Assembly: GCA_012927625.1 (NCBI GenBank)
Contig: JABBOV010000024.1
Coordinates: 186,001 to 250,000, forward strand
Direction of reading: 5' to 3'
DNA length: 64,000 nt
From: Glaciimonas sp.
GTDB taxonomy: Bacteria; Pseudomonadota; Gammaproteobacteria; Burkholderiales; Burkholderiaceae_D
In this document: positions 26,760 through 35,839 of the stretch, piece by piece
Position numbering within the stretch: the first letter of the stretch is position 1
Layout of the letters: each line of letters opens with the position of its first letter
The notes under the pieces: generated by a model
Told to the model about the DNA's origin: nothing
What the model saw: only the letters and a program-made list of their open reading frames with translations
Databases searched by the model: none
Position numbers and translations under genes: made by a program

Positions 26760-29700
26760 CTAAGTTTGTATGCCGCGTGGAGTTTCACCGCGTGCTTCCA
26801 GCAAGGTTTCGCTTTGCAGATACAGTTCGCGCAGTGCTTCCAGCGTCTGCGGTTTCGGCTCAGCCCACATGCCGCGATGAGCGGCTTCCAGCAGGCGCTC
26901 GGCGATGGCGTTCTGCGCCCACGGATTGGCTTCCTGCAGGAAGCGCCGGATTTTGGGATCGAACGCATAACTGCTCGCCACCTGCTCGTACATCCAGTCA
27001 TCCATCACCTGGGCAGTGGCGTCGTAACCGAACAGATAGTCGACTGTGGCAGTCAGTTCCAACCCGCCCTTGTAGCCATGTCGCTGAATGCTCGCCAGCC
27101 ACTTCGGATTGACCACGCGAGAGCGGAACACCCGCAAGGTTTCTTCCTTCAGATCACGGACCTGAGCCCGCGCCGGGTCATGACTGTCGCCGAAATAACG
27201 GCGCGGCTGCTGGCCGGTCAGGACGCGGATGGTGGCGATCATGCCGCCGTGAAATTGCAGGTAATCGTCGCTATCGAAAATGTCATGCTCGCGATTATCC
27301 TGATTGTGCAGCGCTACCTGAACGCCGGACAACCGGACCCGGAACGCGTCGCGCTGGTCTGTCCCTTGCGTGCCACGTGCATACGCATAGCCGCCCCAGT
27401 TGACATAGGCTTCGGCAAAATCGGCATCGGTTTGCCAGTTTTTTTCCTGAATCAGCGGCAAGATACCGGCGCCGTAGCTGTCGGGTTTTGCCCCGAAGAC
27501 ACGATAGCCGGCGCGTTGTGATGCCTCTTCTTGCGGCAAGCCCTTGCCGATCCACTGGCCCAATTCAGCCAGATAATGCTTGCGCACGAAATTCTGCGAC
27601 GGCGGTTCGTCGAGCTTGATCACGGTATTGACCGCATCATCGATCAGGTCGATCAACTGTGGGAATGCGTCGCGGAAAAAGCCGCTGATACGAGTTGTTA
27701 CGTCGATGCGTGGACGTTTCAGCTCCGCCAGCGGCACCACTTCGACGCCGATCAGTTGACGGTTCTCCGGCCGCCACAGCGGGCGTACGCCGAGCAGCGC
27801 CAGTATCTGCGCCACGTCGTCGCCGTGGGTGCGCATCGCGCTGGTGCCCCAGATGCTGATGGCGACGCTTTCTGGATAATCTCCGGTTTCGCGCAGATGG
27901 CGCGTCAGTACTTCGTGCGCCAGTTGCTGCCCGACGCGCCACGCCGATTGCGACGGCACGCTGCGCGGATCGACCGAGTAAAAATTGCGTCCGGTCGGCA
28001 GGATGTGCGCCATGCCGCGAGTCGGCGAGCCACTTGGTCCTGCAGGAACATAAGCGCCGGACAAACCGCCCAACAAATTGTCGATCTCGTCCGAAGCACG
28101 GGCCAGATTCGGCACCAGTTCGCGGCAGGCAAAACCCAGCACCCGACGCAAGGCGTCGTAGCAATCGCTGTCATCGGTCACTGCATCCTTGTGCGCGATG
28201 CGCTCCGGCATGCTGCGCGCTGCTGGCACCCGGTGTTTGCTCACTTGCGACAAAACACTACTGCGCGAACGCAGTGCCGGTTGCAGCAGCGGCCGACGCA
28301 CTGCGGCACTATCGGCATCCAGCCCGGCAAATATTTTGTTCAGGACTTCGTCAATGCGCGATGCAAGAAAATCGTGCGCCTGCAATTCGATGAACAATTT
28401 GCGGCACAGCACGTCGATTGCTTCCAGTGCATCGGCACGGGTCACGACAGGCCGTTCGGCCAGGTGGCCCAGAGCGCTGACGACATTCAATCGACGCCCC
28501 TTGGAATCCAACAGCATCTCGATTTGCAAGCCGAACAGCCGCGCCACTTCCGCCTGCAAGCCGGGAATATCCTGATTCGGCAGGCGCGTCAGCGACACCA
28601 GCATCTCCACCAGTTGCTCGTTTTGTGGCGACTGTCCGAGGATATGCAGGCCATCACGGATTTGTGCCATCCCTAGCTCGCACAGGTAGCCGTCGAGGTC
28701 TTCAATCAGATGGGCGACATCGGCGCCCTCCATATTTGTCAGCGCAGCCGGAAGCGCTTCGTCATGCTGATGGGGATGTTCGTGGCCATGTTCGTGATCG
28801 TGTTCGTGTTCGTGTTCGTGTTCGTGGTCATGATCATGGCCATGATGCAGCAGTCGGGCCTGCAAATCCGCATCCAGATTGGTTTGCTTGACCAATTCCC
28901 ATATCTGTTGCTGCAACAACGGCAGCTTGGCCGGATCGAGAACCTCGACCTGATAATACTCATCCACCAGTTGCGTCAACTGAGCCAGCGCGCCATAGGT
29001 ATCGGCGGTAGTCATCGGCGGTGTCAGGTGATCGACGACGACCGCGTGGGCGCGGCGCTTGGCTTGTGCGCCTTCGCCCGGATCGTTGATGATGAAAGGA
29101 TAAAACAGCGGAATATCCGCCAGCAGCGCATCAGGAAAACAATTCTCCGACAGGCCAACGCCCTTGCCGGGCAACCATTCGAGCGTGCCATGCTTGCCGA
29201 CATGGACAATGGCGTCGGCGCGCCATTCGTCGCGCAACCAGCGATATAGCGCGTAGTAATGATGGGTCGGCGGCAAATCCGGCTGATGATAGATCGCGTC
29301 CGGGTCCATGCCGTAGCCGCGCGGCGGTTGCAGTGCCACGAAGGCATTACCCAGTTCTATCCCCGCCAGCGCCAGATGATCGTCATGCAGATAGGCAACA
29401 CCCGGCGCTGCGCCCCATTGCGTGGTCATTTTTTCCTGCAACGCAAACGGCAAATCGGCAAACCATGCCGCGTATTGCGCTGACGACACGCGGCCAACTG
29501 CGTGCGTCAACTGCTCGCTGGTGAGATAGGTATTGTCGTAGGCGCAGCGATCAATCAGCGCGTGGATCAGCGCGGTGCCGCTCTCAGGCAATTGGTCAAT
29601 CCGGTAACCGGTGTCTTGCATTGCGCGCAGGATGTGCATCAGCGAGGCAGGCGAGTCGAGCCCAACCGCGTTACCGATTTGCGATGCCTTGCTATTCGAA

Positions 29701-30881
29701 TTGGTGAAGATGAAAGCCACGCGTTTGTCCGCATTGGGCAAGCGCTTCAACTGTGCGAAGCGCGCTGCCAGCCCGGCCACACGCGCCACGCGATCTGGTA
29801 CAGGTTCGTATTCGATCAGTTCCTTCGCATGGCCGGCAGCCTTGGCCTTGAACGACACCGGCACACTGATAATGCGGCCGTCGAACTCCGGCAACACCAC
29901 GTTCATCGCCGCATCGAGCGGATTGAGACCACGGGCTGATTGCTGCCACTGATCTTGCGTCATGCCACTGGCAATGGCTTGCAACACTGGCACATTCAAC
30001 TGTTCCAACGCGCTGACCGACCAGCCGGCTGGAGTTGGCCGGCCCGCCGTGATCTCGCCCATAGCAAACGAAGTGGTGTTGATCAGGACGTCGATATGTG
30101 GGCCCGGTTTGCCATCGAATTTATCATCGCTTATGCCACTGAAATAACGCAAAGCAATCGGCAGCTGTGCGCCACCATCGCTGCCGGCACGCAACGATGC
30201 AGTAAACACCGGCAACACATTCATGCCGCGTTTTTCCAGTGCATCGATCAACGCATCGACAAAACGCGTATTGCCACTGATCCAGTGGGCACGGTAGAAA
30301 ATGATTCCGACGTTCGGCCGTTGCGATCCATGCACTAATTCGCGCTGCGCCAGCCAGTCATCGATACCGGCACCCTGGGCTAGGTCTGGGTGGTAGATTC
30401 CATGCTCGGGCAAGGCAACCGCAGGCTCGTAAGCGAAGCCGCTCAGTAGGAAATGATCGGATACATAGCGCAGGAACTGGGCCAGGTTCACGCTGCCGCC
30501 GGCATGGAAATACGCTAACGCCTGCCGCAATACATCCGATGAAACAGTCGATACAGCCGCCAGCTCCAGGTCGGGTTCACCGGTGCCGCTGATGGCGATC
30601 AAATGCAGACCGCGATTCTGGACTTGTCGCAGCAGTTCGGTAAAACCCGGCACACTGCCAAGACGCCCGAGTACCCGCAAAATAATGATTTGTGCGTCGG
30701 CGAGTTCATGCGTCAGCAGCGCCGCCATCTGCGTTTCGCTTTCCAATGCCTGCAGGTTTACCCCGGCGACAGCAGAAAATTCTTGCGGCAGTTGTGCCAG
30801 CGCACTCTGCAGCACGGTCAGATCGTTCGGTGCATGCGTCAGCAATGCAATTTGGGCGTTCGCCACCATTGCTTCAGACAT
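26760..30881 (-). CDS. cobN: Cobaltochelatase subunit CobN with His-rich insert
   Basis: CobN is the large catalytic subunit of the ATP-dependent chelatase that puts cobalt into hydrogenobyrinic acid a,c-diamide, and it is related to magnesium chelatase BchH. At 1373 residues it has normal length. Conserved stretches include [31 protein letters not shown]-type sequence near residue 540-570, [15 protein letters not shown] and [17 protein letters not shown]. Residues 679-706 form a 28-residue stretch with 15 histidines, mostly HE/HD repeats encoded by a TGTTCG tandem repeat. It overlaps the upstream 2Fe-2S gene by eight bases and precedes chlID by five. Confidence 0.95.
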   Translation of the reverse strand: MSEAMVANAQIALLTHAPNDLTVLQSALAQLPQEFSAVAGVNLQALESETQMAALLTHELADAQIIILRVLGRLGSVPGFTELLRQVQNRGLHLIAISGTGEPDLELAAVSTVSSDVLRQALAYFHAGGSVNLAQFLRYVSDHFLLSGFAYEPAVALPEHGIYHPDLAQGAGIDDWLAQRELVHGSQRPNVGIIFYRAHWISGNTRFVDALIDALEKRGMNVLPVFTASLRAGSDGGAQLPIALRYFSGISDDKFDGKPGPHIDVLINTTSFAMGEITAGRPTPAGWSVSALEQLNVPVLQAIASGMTQDQWQQSARGLNPLDAAMNVVLPEFDGRIISVPVSFKAKAAGHAKELIEYEPVPDRVARVAGLAARFAQLKRLPNADKRVAFIFTNSNSKASQIGNAVGLDSPASLMHILRAMQDTGYRIDQLPESGTALIHALIDRCAYDNTYLTSEQLTHAVGRVSSAQYAAWFADLPFALQEKMTTQWGAAPGVAYLHDDHLALAGIELGNAFVALQPPRGYGMDPDAIYHQPDLPPTHHYYALYRWLRDEWRADAIVHVGKHGTLEWLPGKGVGLSENCFPDALLADIPLFYPFIINDPGEGAQAKRRAHAVVVDHLTPPMTTADTYGALAQLTQLVDEYYQVEVLDPAKLPLLQQQIWELVKQTNLDADLQARLLHHGHDHDHEHEHEHEHDHEHGHEHPHQHDEALPAALTNMEGADVAHLIEDLDGYLCELGMAQIRDGLHILGQSPQNEQLVEMLVSLTRLPNQDIPGLQAEVARLFGLQIEMLLDSKGRRLNVVSALGHLAERPVVTRADALEAIDVLCRKLFIELQAHDFLASRIDEVLNKIFAGLDADSAAVRRPLLQPALRSRSSVLSQVSKHRVPAARSMPERIAHKDAVTDDSDCYDALRRVLGFACRELVPNLARASDEIDNLLGGLSGAYVPAGPSGSPTRGMAHILPTGRNFYSVDPRSVPSQSAWRVGQQLAHEVLTRHLRETGDYPESVAISIWGTSAMRTHGDDVAQILALLGVRPLWRPENRQLIGVEVVPLAELKRPRIDVTTRISGFFRDAFPQLIDLIDDAVNTVIKLDEPPSQNFVRKHYLAELGQWIGKGLPQEEASQRAGYRVFGAKPDSYGAGILPLIQEKNWQTDADFAEAYVNWGGYAYARGTQGTDQRDAFRVRLSGVQVALHNQDNREHDIFDSDDYLQFHGGMIATIRVLTGQQPRRYFGDSHDPARAQVRDLKEETLRVFRSRVVNPKWLASIQRHGYKGGLELTATVDYLFGYDATAQVMDDWMYEQVASSYAFDPKIRRFLQEANPWAQNAIAERLLEAAHRGMWAEPKPQTLEALRELYLQSETLLEARGETPRGIQT
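28800..28827. repeat. 6-bp tandem repeat in cobN encoding His-Glu units
   Basis: Four consecutive TGTTCG-type hexamers on the plus strand are read as CAC GAA (His-Glu) on the minus strand. They form the core of the CobN His-rich insert. Being a multiple of three, slippage here would lengthen or shorten the insert in frame. Confidence 0.8.
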
Positions 30882-31212
30882 GCTGGTTTTCCAATGGACA
30901 GGTATCGCCTTCAGCCAGCCGGTGAAAAATCAGATCGCTAACTTCACGCCCACCTTCCAGATGTTCGACAACGATACGTTCCAGCGCTGCCTCGTCGGCG
31001 CATTGATACCAAACGCCTTCCGGATACACGACGAGTATCGGGCCCTGATTTTGGCAGGCAACCATGCAATGGGTTCGGGTACGCTTGATGCGCAACTCCG
31101 GGCGGGCATCAATTTTCTTCCCCATCAATTCGAACATGGCTTGCGCCTGCACGCCGTCCTCGGTGCAACGCGGCCCGATGCACATGAATGCGTGTCTGGT
31201 GTGAGTTCTCAT
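30874..31212 (-). CDS. Thioredoxin-like [2Fe-2S] ferredoxin
   Basis: A small protein of the COG3411-like 2Fe-2S family. Four cysteines in the pattern FMCIGPRC and [10 protein letters not shown] match the thioredoxin-fold ferredoxin cluster site; [18 protein letters not shown] is also typical. The ATG at 31212 ([14 protein letters not shown]) is chosen because the longer frame adds a non-conserved 29-residue leader; this gives 112 residues. Such ferredoxins recur in cobalamin gene clusters (CbiW-like) with unproven function, perhaps redox control or cobalt handling. It overlaps cobN by eight bases. Confidence 0.85.
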   Translation of the reverse strand: MRTHTRHAFMCIGPRCTEDGVQAQAMFELMGKKIDARPELRIKRTRTHCMVACQNQGPILVVYPEGVWYQCADEAALERIVVEHLEGGREVSDLIFHRLAEGDTCPLENQHV

Positions 31213-31283
31213 CAAATTTTCTACAAAGTTGTCCGGGTTTGCACCACGGAAGCTGTTAGCTGACCGGTGTTGCTGAAGCAGTT

Positions 31284-31362
31284 TTTTGTAGGAGCGCACC
31301 TGGGCGCGATCAACGGCTGCAGTCTGGCGACTGCTTTCGCGCCCGGGTGCGCTCCTACAAAA
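31284..31362. repeat. REP-like palindrome (26-bp arms)
   Basis: Inverted arms at 31284-31309 and 31337-31362 with one mismatch and a 27-nt loop. The outer part reads TTTTGTAGGAGCGCACC. TGTAGGAGCG-type palindromes are a common repetitive family in Gammaproteobacteria and Betaproteobacteria. Between cbtA and the 2Fe-2S gene, it could act as a transcriptional attenuator or RNA stabiliser. Confidence 0.88.
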
Positions 31363-31425
31363 TCACATCATTTCGCTCTTAATTGCCTTGCCGGCTGAGT
31401 AGTTACGTAATTTTCATAAAAGTAA

Positions 31426-31497
31426 GGAGTATCGTTATTTTTATGGTGTTTACAGCATACATTTATTGCAGTAATAAAATATACTATTATTGGTATA
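31426..31497 (+). repeat. AT-rich dispersed repeat, copy E
   Basis: It starts GGAGTATCG, carries a central TTTACAGCAT/ATTGCAGTAA inverted repeat and an AATAAAATATACTATTATTGGTAT right end. Together with the neighbouring palindrome it fills the 325-bp gap between the 2Fe-2S gene and cbtA; nothing else was recognised there. Confidence 0.55.
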
Positions 31498-31537
31498 TAA
31501 ATCCGACATCCCTGTGAAAGTGAGGATGACTGGATTT

Positions 31538-32293
31538 TCAGGAATTACTTCTTGCGTGCTGTATAGTCGCCAGCTTCTTGTAAAACAAGCCCATCAAGCC
31601 ACCCAGCGCCAGCCAAAACACGGCATTCGCAATCGTCGTGGCATGGATGAAAGCCTGCGCCAGTTCGGCGGGTGCTGCGCTTGCGTGAGTTTCCGGTTGT
31701 GGCGCACCAATCAGATGCGGGACAATTAGCAACAGTGCGCCGAACAGTTTGAGTTTCCAGTTGTGCGTAAAAATCAGCAACGATAATCCGCCCGCCGTCA
31801 TTACCGCCGTAGCGAGCCACCAGAGTTGCCGATTCGCCAGCGGTGCTGCTGCGGTGCCGGGTACCTCAGGCGGCAAGCCCAAAGAAGGTGCAATGAAAAA
31901 AACCGCATAGCCAGCCAGGCCCCACAACAAGCCGGAACGCCAGCCGCCGGCACCACCGCGCAAACATAATCCGCCGCCCAGCAACAGCCCGAAACCAACG
32001 GCCAGACTGATATTGGCTAGCGCCGTAAACATCGTTCGCTCTAAACCATCAGCCGGTTGCCACGCATCCGGCGCATGTTCGTGTTCGTGCGCTTGCTCAG
32101 GAGTATGGGTATGCGCATTTTCGACATGTGAAAGCGCAACAGCAGCATCGGATACTGCAGCCGCAGCTTCCTCATAGACTTCGGCTTTCGAAATGATCGG
32201 GCTGACCTGAATTTTCTGAACCACTGTCAATGTCAGACCCGCCAGCAGACCCGCCAATACAGCAGCGGTAACGATGCGCTTGAATGCCGCCAT
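31538..32293 (-). CDS. cbtA: Predicted cobalt transporter CbtA
   Basis: CbtA is a predicted cobalt permease with several membrane helices, found with CbtB under cobalamin riboswitch control. The N-terminal helix (VTAAVLAGLLAGLTLTVVQ) is followed by a periplasmic loop rich in His (AHTHTPEQAHEHEHAPDAW) and by helices including ISLAVGFGLLLGGG and WGLAGYAVFFIAPSLGLPPE-type sequence, a hallmark of the family. The ATG at 32293 is chosen because AGGGA lies 8 nt upstream; an ATG at 32329 would overlap the cbtB stop (TGATG) but has no Shine-Dalgarno. Confidence 0.9.
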   Translation of the reverse strand: MAAFKRIVTAAVLAGLLAGLTLTVVQKIQVSPIISKAEVYEEAAAAVSDAAVALSHVENAHTHTPEQAHEHEHAPDAWQPADGLERTMFTALANISLAVGFGLLLGGGLCLRGGAGGWRSGLLWGLAGYAVFFIAPSLGLPPEVPGTAAAPLANRQLWWLATAVMTAGGLSLLIFTHNWKLKLFGALLLIVPHLIGAPQPETHASAAPAELAQAFIHATTIANAVFWLALGGLMGLFYKKLATIQHARSNS

Positions 32294-32328
32294 GTTAATG
32301 ATCCCTGACATTGGTATTGGCATATCCA

Positions 32329-32532
32329 TCAGTGGCAGGGAAAGCCGGCGGAATGACGGCCGTCATGCGCAGCATTATGCAAGGCTGAAGTGTCGGCGAA
32401 AGCCGCGCCATACAGCAGCACCAGTCCAAGGCTGGCGGCCAGTAAAACGGGCATTACTTTGTCTTTCCAGGCAGTTGAGCGGGAGTGGGATTGTGAATCG
32501 ACGTTATCGAGCAAACCAGGTATTGAGGACAT
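32329..32532 (-). CDS. cbtB: Cobalt transporter subunit CbtB
   Basis: CbtB is a one-helix protein of about 60-70 residues that accompanies CbtA. The hydrophobic segment VMPVLLAASLGLVLLYGAAF is followed by the conserved His-rich C-terminus HNAAHDGRHSAGFPCH, which is diagnostic and probably binds cobalt. The ATG at 32532 gives 67 residues; the longer frame upstream runs through riboswitch sequence. A cobalamin riboswitch lies about 190 bases upstream, so vitamin B12 should repress this cobalt uptake system. Confidence 0.93.
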   Translation of the reverse strand: MSSIPGLLDNVDSQSHSRSTAWKDKVMPVLLAASLGLVLLYGAAFADTSALHNAAHDGRHSAGFPCH

Positions 32533-32661
32533 GTGATACCCCTTCTTAAGGAAAACACCCAAGCCATGACAATAATCAGCGCAGAGATAGAAGACATCTC
32601 CATAGCCAATCAGCGCCATAAGCGCATGAATGAGCTTGTATGTTAAGAAGGAAGTGATAGA

Positions 32662-32700
32662 CGGAGGGCGCAACAGGCCAGCCATCTGCATCGCCCTCCG
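32662..32700 (-). promoter_or_regulatory. Possible expression-platform hairpin of the cbtB riboswitch
   Basis: Perfect 9-bp inverted repeats, CGGAGGGCG at 32662-32670 and CGCCCTCCG at 32692-32700, lie just downstream (minus strand) of the riboswitch. There is no strong U-run after it, so it may be an anti-terminator/sequestor arm or a rho-related stop rather than a classical terminator. Confidence 0.5.
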
Positions 32701-32720
32701 CGATACAAACTCTACGATAG

Positions 32721-32927
32721 CTTCAGGCTGGTCTCCGGGCTTACGAGTGGAATTCCCTTGTTGGGTTTTCCTAGATTTGCGCCTTCCCATGCATTGCACA
32801 GTGGCTTACTGCAAATCTTTTTACTCGATTACCGTTGCGGGGGCAGCGTCGGATTTGCTCTCTAATTCAGAAAACTTACCGACTTCCCATTTCATTCTAC
32901 AAACGACTGTTTGCAAAATACCTGAAG
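32721..32927 (-). promoter_or_regulatory. Cobalamin riboswitch upstream of cbtB
   Basis: Read on the minus strand, the outer stem CTTCAGG/CCTGAAG pairs 32921-32927 with 32721-32727. The core GCTGCCCCCGCAACGG lies at 32832-32847, AAGCCACTGTGC at 32796-32807, GGGAAGGCG just after it, and the B12 box AAGCCCGGAGACCAGCC at 32726-32742. Order and spacing match the AdoCbl riboswitch. It should control cbtB-cbtA and possibly the whole downstream cobalamin operon. Confidence 0.95.
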
Positions 32928-33057
32928 CAAAGAAAATTATTATATGCGCCGAAGTTGATACATACAAGTCATTAAAACGCGCTGTTCCGTCAGAACGGCA
33001 TCGCTCATGTGGCTTGCAAATTATGTATTTGCAACGGCGGTAAAGACATCAAAAAGA

Positions 33058-35019
33058 TCAGAAATCGTAGCGCGCAGAAAGCTTCAACTGGCGGCCGTTG
33101 TCAGTGTAAATTCCACTTTGGCAATTGCCATAAGCATTCGTGAAATAATGTTTATCTGTCAGGTTGCTACCTGCGATTGCGAATTCCCATGCACCAACAC
33201 GCTTGGCATAACGTCCGTCCAGCGTAGCAAACGACGGCATCCGTGCTGAACACGTATTGGAGAAGTCGCCGCCATAGCGTTGCGAGTCAACCCATTGCAC
33301 ACCGACATCGGCGCTTTGACTATTGTCCGGCATCCAATTGATACGCACGGTAGCGATATTTTTCGGCACTAGCGTAATTTCGTTGCCAGCATTTTGCCCT
33401 TCAATAAATTGGGCGGAAAGATGCTGCAGGTTGGCCGACAAGGTGAAAGTTGATGCAAGACGCATGCTCGTTTCAATTTCAATCCCTTGCCGCTTGGTCG
33501 GGTCAAGATTGACGTTGGCGCCAAAAAATCCTGCTGTAGGATCGAAGAAAATTTCGTTTTTCAAGCGATGCTGGAACAACTTCACCGTCACTTTTTTCTC
33601 GATATTGCCTAGCGTCGCACCCAGCTCAAGGTCATGCGAAATCTGAGGTTTCAGCGGTTGGTTGGCAACCGGCGTAAAGCCATTTTCATCGACATTGGCG
33701 ACCCGATAGCTTTGGCCCGCTTTTGCAAACACATTGACACCCGGCCCGACAAGATAATTACCTTGTAAATCCCAGGCATTCAATGCCTGCGAAATATCGT
33801 AAAGGCCGACGCCATTATTCGCGCTATCTTTATCGAATATTTCATGACGTGCACCAAACGCCAGGCGTGCATTGCCGACTTTTACCTCGTCGCGCGCATA
33901 CAGTGCTTTGGACTGTTGCGACGCATCTACATTTGTATTTGTACTACGTGTCCAGTGCGAGAAATCCATCCCAAACACTAACTCGTTGGTCAAATCGCCA
34001 GATATGAACAAATGCCGAACACGCGGGGAAAATTGCGTCATTCCGCCATCGTATTGCAAAATGGACGAGCCAAACGAACCGACGTACTGCGCCTTGGCCG
34101 TCCTGTCACGATGCGACAGTTCCGCCGCTAGTTCGAATGCGCCAAGACGGCGTTCCATAAATGCCGTGTAGCGGTTAGTATCAATCGAAGCCATATCATT
34201 CGGGCTCAAGGTTTGACGCGGATTTCCCTCAAATTGCGCCAAAGAAAGCGCGCCTGCCAAACGGGAATCCTGACGCGCGATATCCACCCGCAAGCCGGCT
34301 CGTCCCTCGTTTGATGCCCACTGAGCGCCGCCGCTGAAATTATTCTGCCGCACCGCATTGTTATCGCGATAATTATCGGATTCCAGCTTACTCACGTTGG
34401 CATCCAGAGAAAATCCCCCCCATCCTTTCGCGGCAGACGCACGTACTTCCTTGTGACCGAACTGGCCAATTTCAGTTGTGATGCTGCCGTGCAACGCGTT
34501 ACCTTGCGGGCGCTTGGTGATGATTTGAATCACCCCTGCAGTCGCACCATCGCCATACAAGACGCTGCTGCCGCCGCGCACGATTTCGATGCGTTCGACG
34601 GTTTCGATCGGCACTGAAGAAAATAGAGCACCGGATATTTCGTTTTCAGACAGGCGAATGCCATCCAGCAGTACTACCACGTTGTTGATGCTGGTCGCAC
34701 CGAATCCACGCAGATCAAGCCCAAAATCTTGCGTGCCATCACCACTTTGACGGCCGAATACACCGCCGATTTTACGGATTGCCTGATTCACATTCCCGAC
34801 ACCGGCTTCGCGAATTTGTTCGGCAGTGATGACTGTCGCACCGATCGGGTTGAATGCAGGATCGTTCGCAAAGCGTGACGCCGTCACCATAACCGGCGCT
34901 AGCGTTTTATCGTTATTGGTTTGGGCAGATGCAGGGGCGATGAAGCAGGCAGATAAGGCAGACGCCAGCGCAAGCGGCTTCCAGACCGGCGCGCGGCTGG
35001 GGAGGGTGGAGAAAATCAT
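33058..35019 (-). CDS. btuB: TonB-dependent vitamin B12 receptor BtuB
   Basis: Outer-membrane receptor for corrinoid uptake. The 653-residue protein has a signal peptide ending near ASAQ, a TonB-box-like APVMVTASRF, and a plug domain with GVGNVNQAIRKIGGVF, LDLRGFGATSINNVVVLLDG and ERIEIVRGGSSVLYGDGAT. A beta-barrel follows and closes with the terminal aromatic LKLSARYDF. Corrinoid specificity is supported by the cobalamin riboswitch directly upstream and the adjacent cobalamin locus; sequence alone cannot exclude another metal chelate. Confidence 0.93.
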   Translation of the reverse strand: MIFSTLPSRAPVWKPLALASALSACFIAPASAQTNNDKTLAPVMVTASRFANDPAFNPIGATVITAEQIREAGVGNVNQAIRKIGGVFGRQSGDGTQDFGLDLRGFGATSINNVVVLLDGIRLSENEISGALFSSVPIETVERIEIVRGGSSVLYGDGATAGVIQIITKRPQGNALHGSITTEIGQFGHKEVRASAAKGWGGFSLDANVSKLESDNYRDNNAVRQNNFSGGAQWASNEGRAGLRVDIARQDSRLAGALSLAQFEGNPRQTLSPNDMASIDTNRYTAFMERRLGAFELAAELSHRDRTAKAQYVGSFGSSILQYDGGMTQFSPRVRHLFISGDLTNELVFGMDFSHWTRSTNTNVDASQQSKALYARDEVKVGNARLAFGARHEIFDKDSANNGVGLYDISQALNAWDLQGNYLVGPGVNVFAKAGQSYRVANVDENGFTPVANQPLKPQISHDLELGATLGNIEKKVTVKLFQHRLKNEIFFDPTAGFFGANVNLDPTKRQGIEIETSMRLASTFTLSANLQHLSAQFIEGQNAGNEITLVPKNIATVRINWMPDNSQSADVGVQWVDSQRYGGDFSNTCSARMPSFATLDGRYAKRVGAWEFAIAGSNLTDKHYFTNAYGNCQSGIYTDNGRQLKLSARYDF

Positions 35020-35103
35020 GATGTCGTTTCAAATAAGAATGCTCCAGTCTGCGTCCCCGCAAGCCGGAATCAACGAAGGTGCAAATTCGCGCACTTTCAC
35101 CTA

Positions 35104-35311
35104 TTTTGGCCGGTATCCGGGCTGACAAGTCAGGCTGCCTCACCTTCCCGTGCAAATAGCACAGTGGTACTGAGAGACAGTTTGTCACTGAAATTTCCTA
35201 GTGACGCTTGTTTTACCGTTGCGGGGGCAGCACACGTTGGCCGATGAGGGTGTCATCTGCGCCGTGTTTCCCGTTTAACTGCAGGCATGGAGATGTCTGC
35301 GGGCACCAAAA
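35104..35311 (-). promoter_or_regulatory. Cobalamin riboswitch upstream of btuB
   Basis: On the minus strand the outer stem TTTTGG/CCAAAA pairs 35306-35311 with 35104-35109. The core GCTGCCCCCGCAACGGT is at 35215-35231, CCACTGTGC at 35159-35167, GGGAAGGTGAGGCA next, and the B12-box AGCCCGGATACCGGC at 35109-35123. The btuB start is about 85 bases downstream. It should shut down receptor synthesis when cobalamin is plentiful. Confidence 0.95.
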
Positions 35312-35568
35312 CGTGCGTATTGTATGCCGCAAGCCGGACTTACGACAATTGAACTATGAAATTTTTTTTGTGGGTATTTCGTCAATCCGTGCGGATTGGC
35401 GCGGTGGATATGGCATTTTATTGTTGCGCGGTTAAGCATGTTGAATGTAAAAAATAAAGCGGACATCGTTTTTCCCACGCAGGTTTGTTAGCCTTTTCGC
35501 GACGATATAGTGGGTAATCTGTAATGTCCCAACTTTGGGAATACTTGCTTGTCTTTCAAAATATAGAT

Positions 35569-35626
35569 TGCAACTTGATTGCACAGTTCTATATGCCTCT
35601 GTCATACTGCTTGCAACCAAGTTGCA
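35569..35626 (+). promoter_or_regulatory. Two tandem operator-like inverted repeats
   Basis: A perfect TGCAAC-CAA-GTTGCA inverted repeat lies at 35612-35626 and a near-copy TGCAAC-TTG-ATTGCA at 35569-35583. Their centres are 43 bp apart, about four helical turns. Position upstream of a zinc/manganese-type ABC operon suggests binding by a dimeric metal sensor such as a Fur-family (Zur/Mur) regulator; the identity is inference. Confidence 0.45.
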
Positions 35627-35646
35627 TGTAGCGCGCTGCCTTTATG

Positions 35647-35666
35647 CTTTCTTTCTTTCTTTCTTT
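35647..35666 (+). repeat. (CTTT)5 microsatellite
   Basis: Five perfect CTTT units lie 27 bp before the ATG of the small membrane protein gene, in the leader of the metal transporter operon. Tetranucleotide tracts of this kind can change length by slipped-strand mispairing. Confidence 0.9.
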
Positions 35667-35692
35667 CAATAATTAACCGATTGACTTCAATC

Positions 35693-35839
35693 ATGCCTTT
35701 TCGCACGCAATTTTCTCGTAGCTTTGTTTTTGCAGTCCTGGCCTGGCCGGCTTGGTTGCGTGTGCTGGCGATTTTGCCGGTCATTCTAGTCTTGTGGCTA
35801 GGCGTGCTTTGGGCGCTGGCTGGGGAGTTGCCGTGGTGA
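35693..35839 (+). CDS. Small single-helix membrane protein upstream of the metal ABC genes
   Basis: A 48-residue frame beginning MPFRTQFSRSF. It has a basic N-terminus and one long hydrophobic segment (about residues 17-44, WPAWLRVLAILPVILVLWLG region). Its TGA overlaps the GTG start of the ATPase gene (GTGA), an arrangement that usually marks coupled translation and is the main reason to believe it. There is no clear Shine-Dalgarno and no recognised family. It may be an accessory subunit or simply a coupling leader; a longer frame from 35579 exists but is unconvincing. Confidence 0.5.
   Translation: MPFRTQFSRSFVFAVLAWPAWLRVLAILPVILVLWLGVLWALAGELPW

Larger units (their letters stand above)
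35312..35692. other. Divergent control region btuB / metal ABC transporter
   Basis: About 380 bp without a supported gene. It should hold the btuB promoter (minus) and that of the ABC transporter (plus). Two operator-like inverted repeats and a CTTT microsatellite lie in the right half and are listed separately. A frame starting at 35579 runs through the microsatellite into the small membrane protein, but its upstream part shows no protein-like features. Confidence 0.6.

Noticed and set aside
26562-28676. Long plus-strand frames of 319 and 381 codons opposite chlID and cobN
   Set aside because: They are antisense shadows of strongly supported genes, with no recognisable domains; long shadows are common at this base composition.
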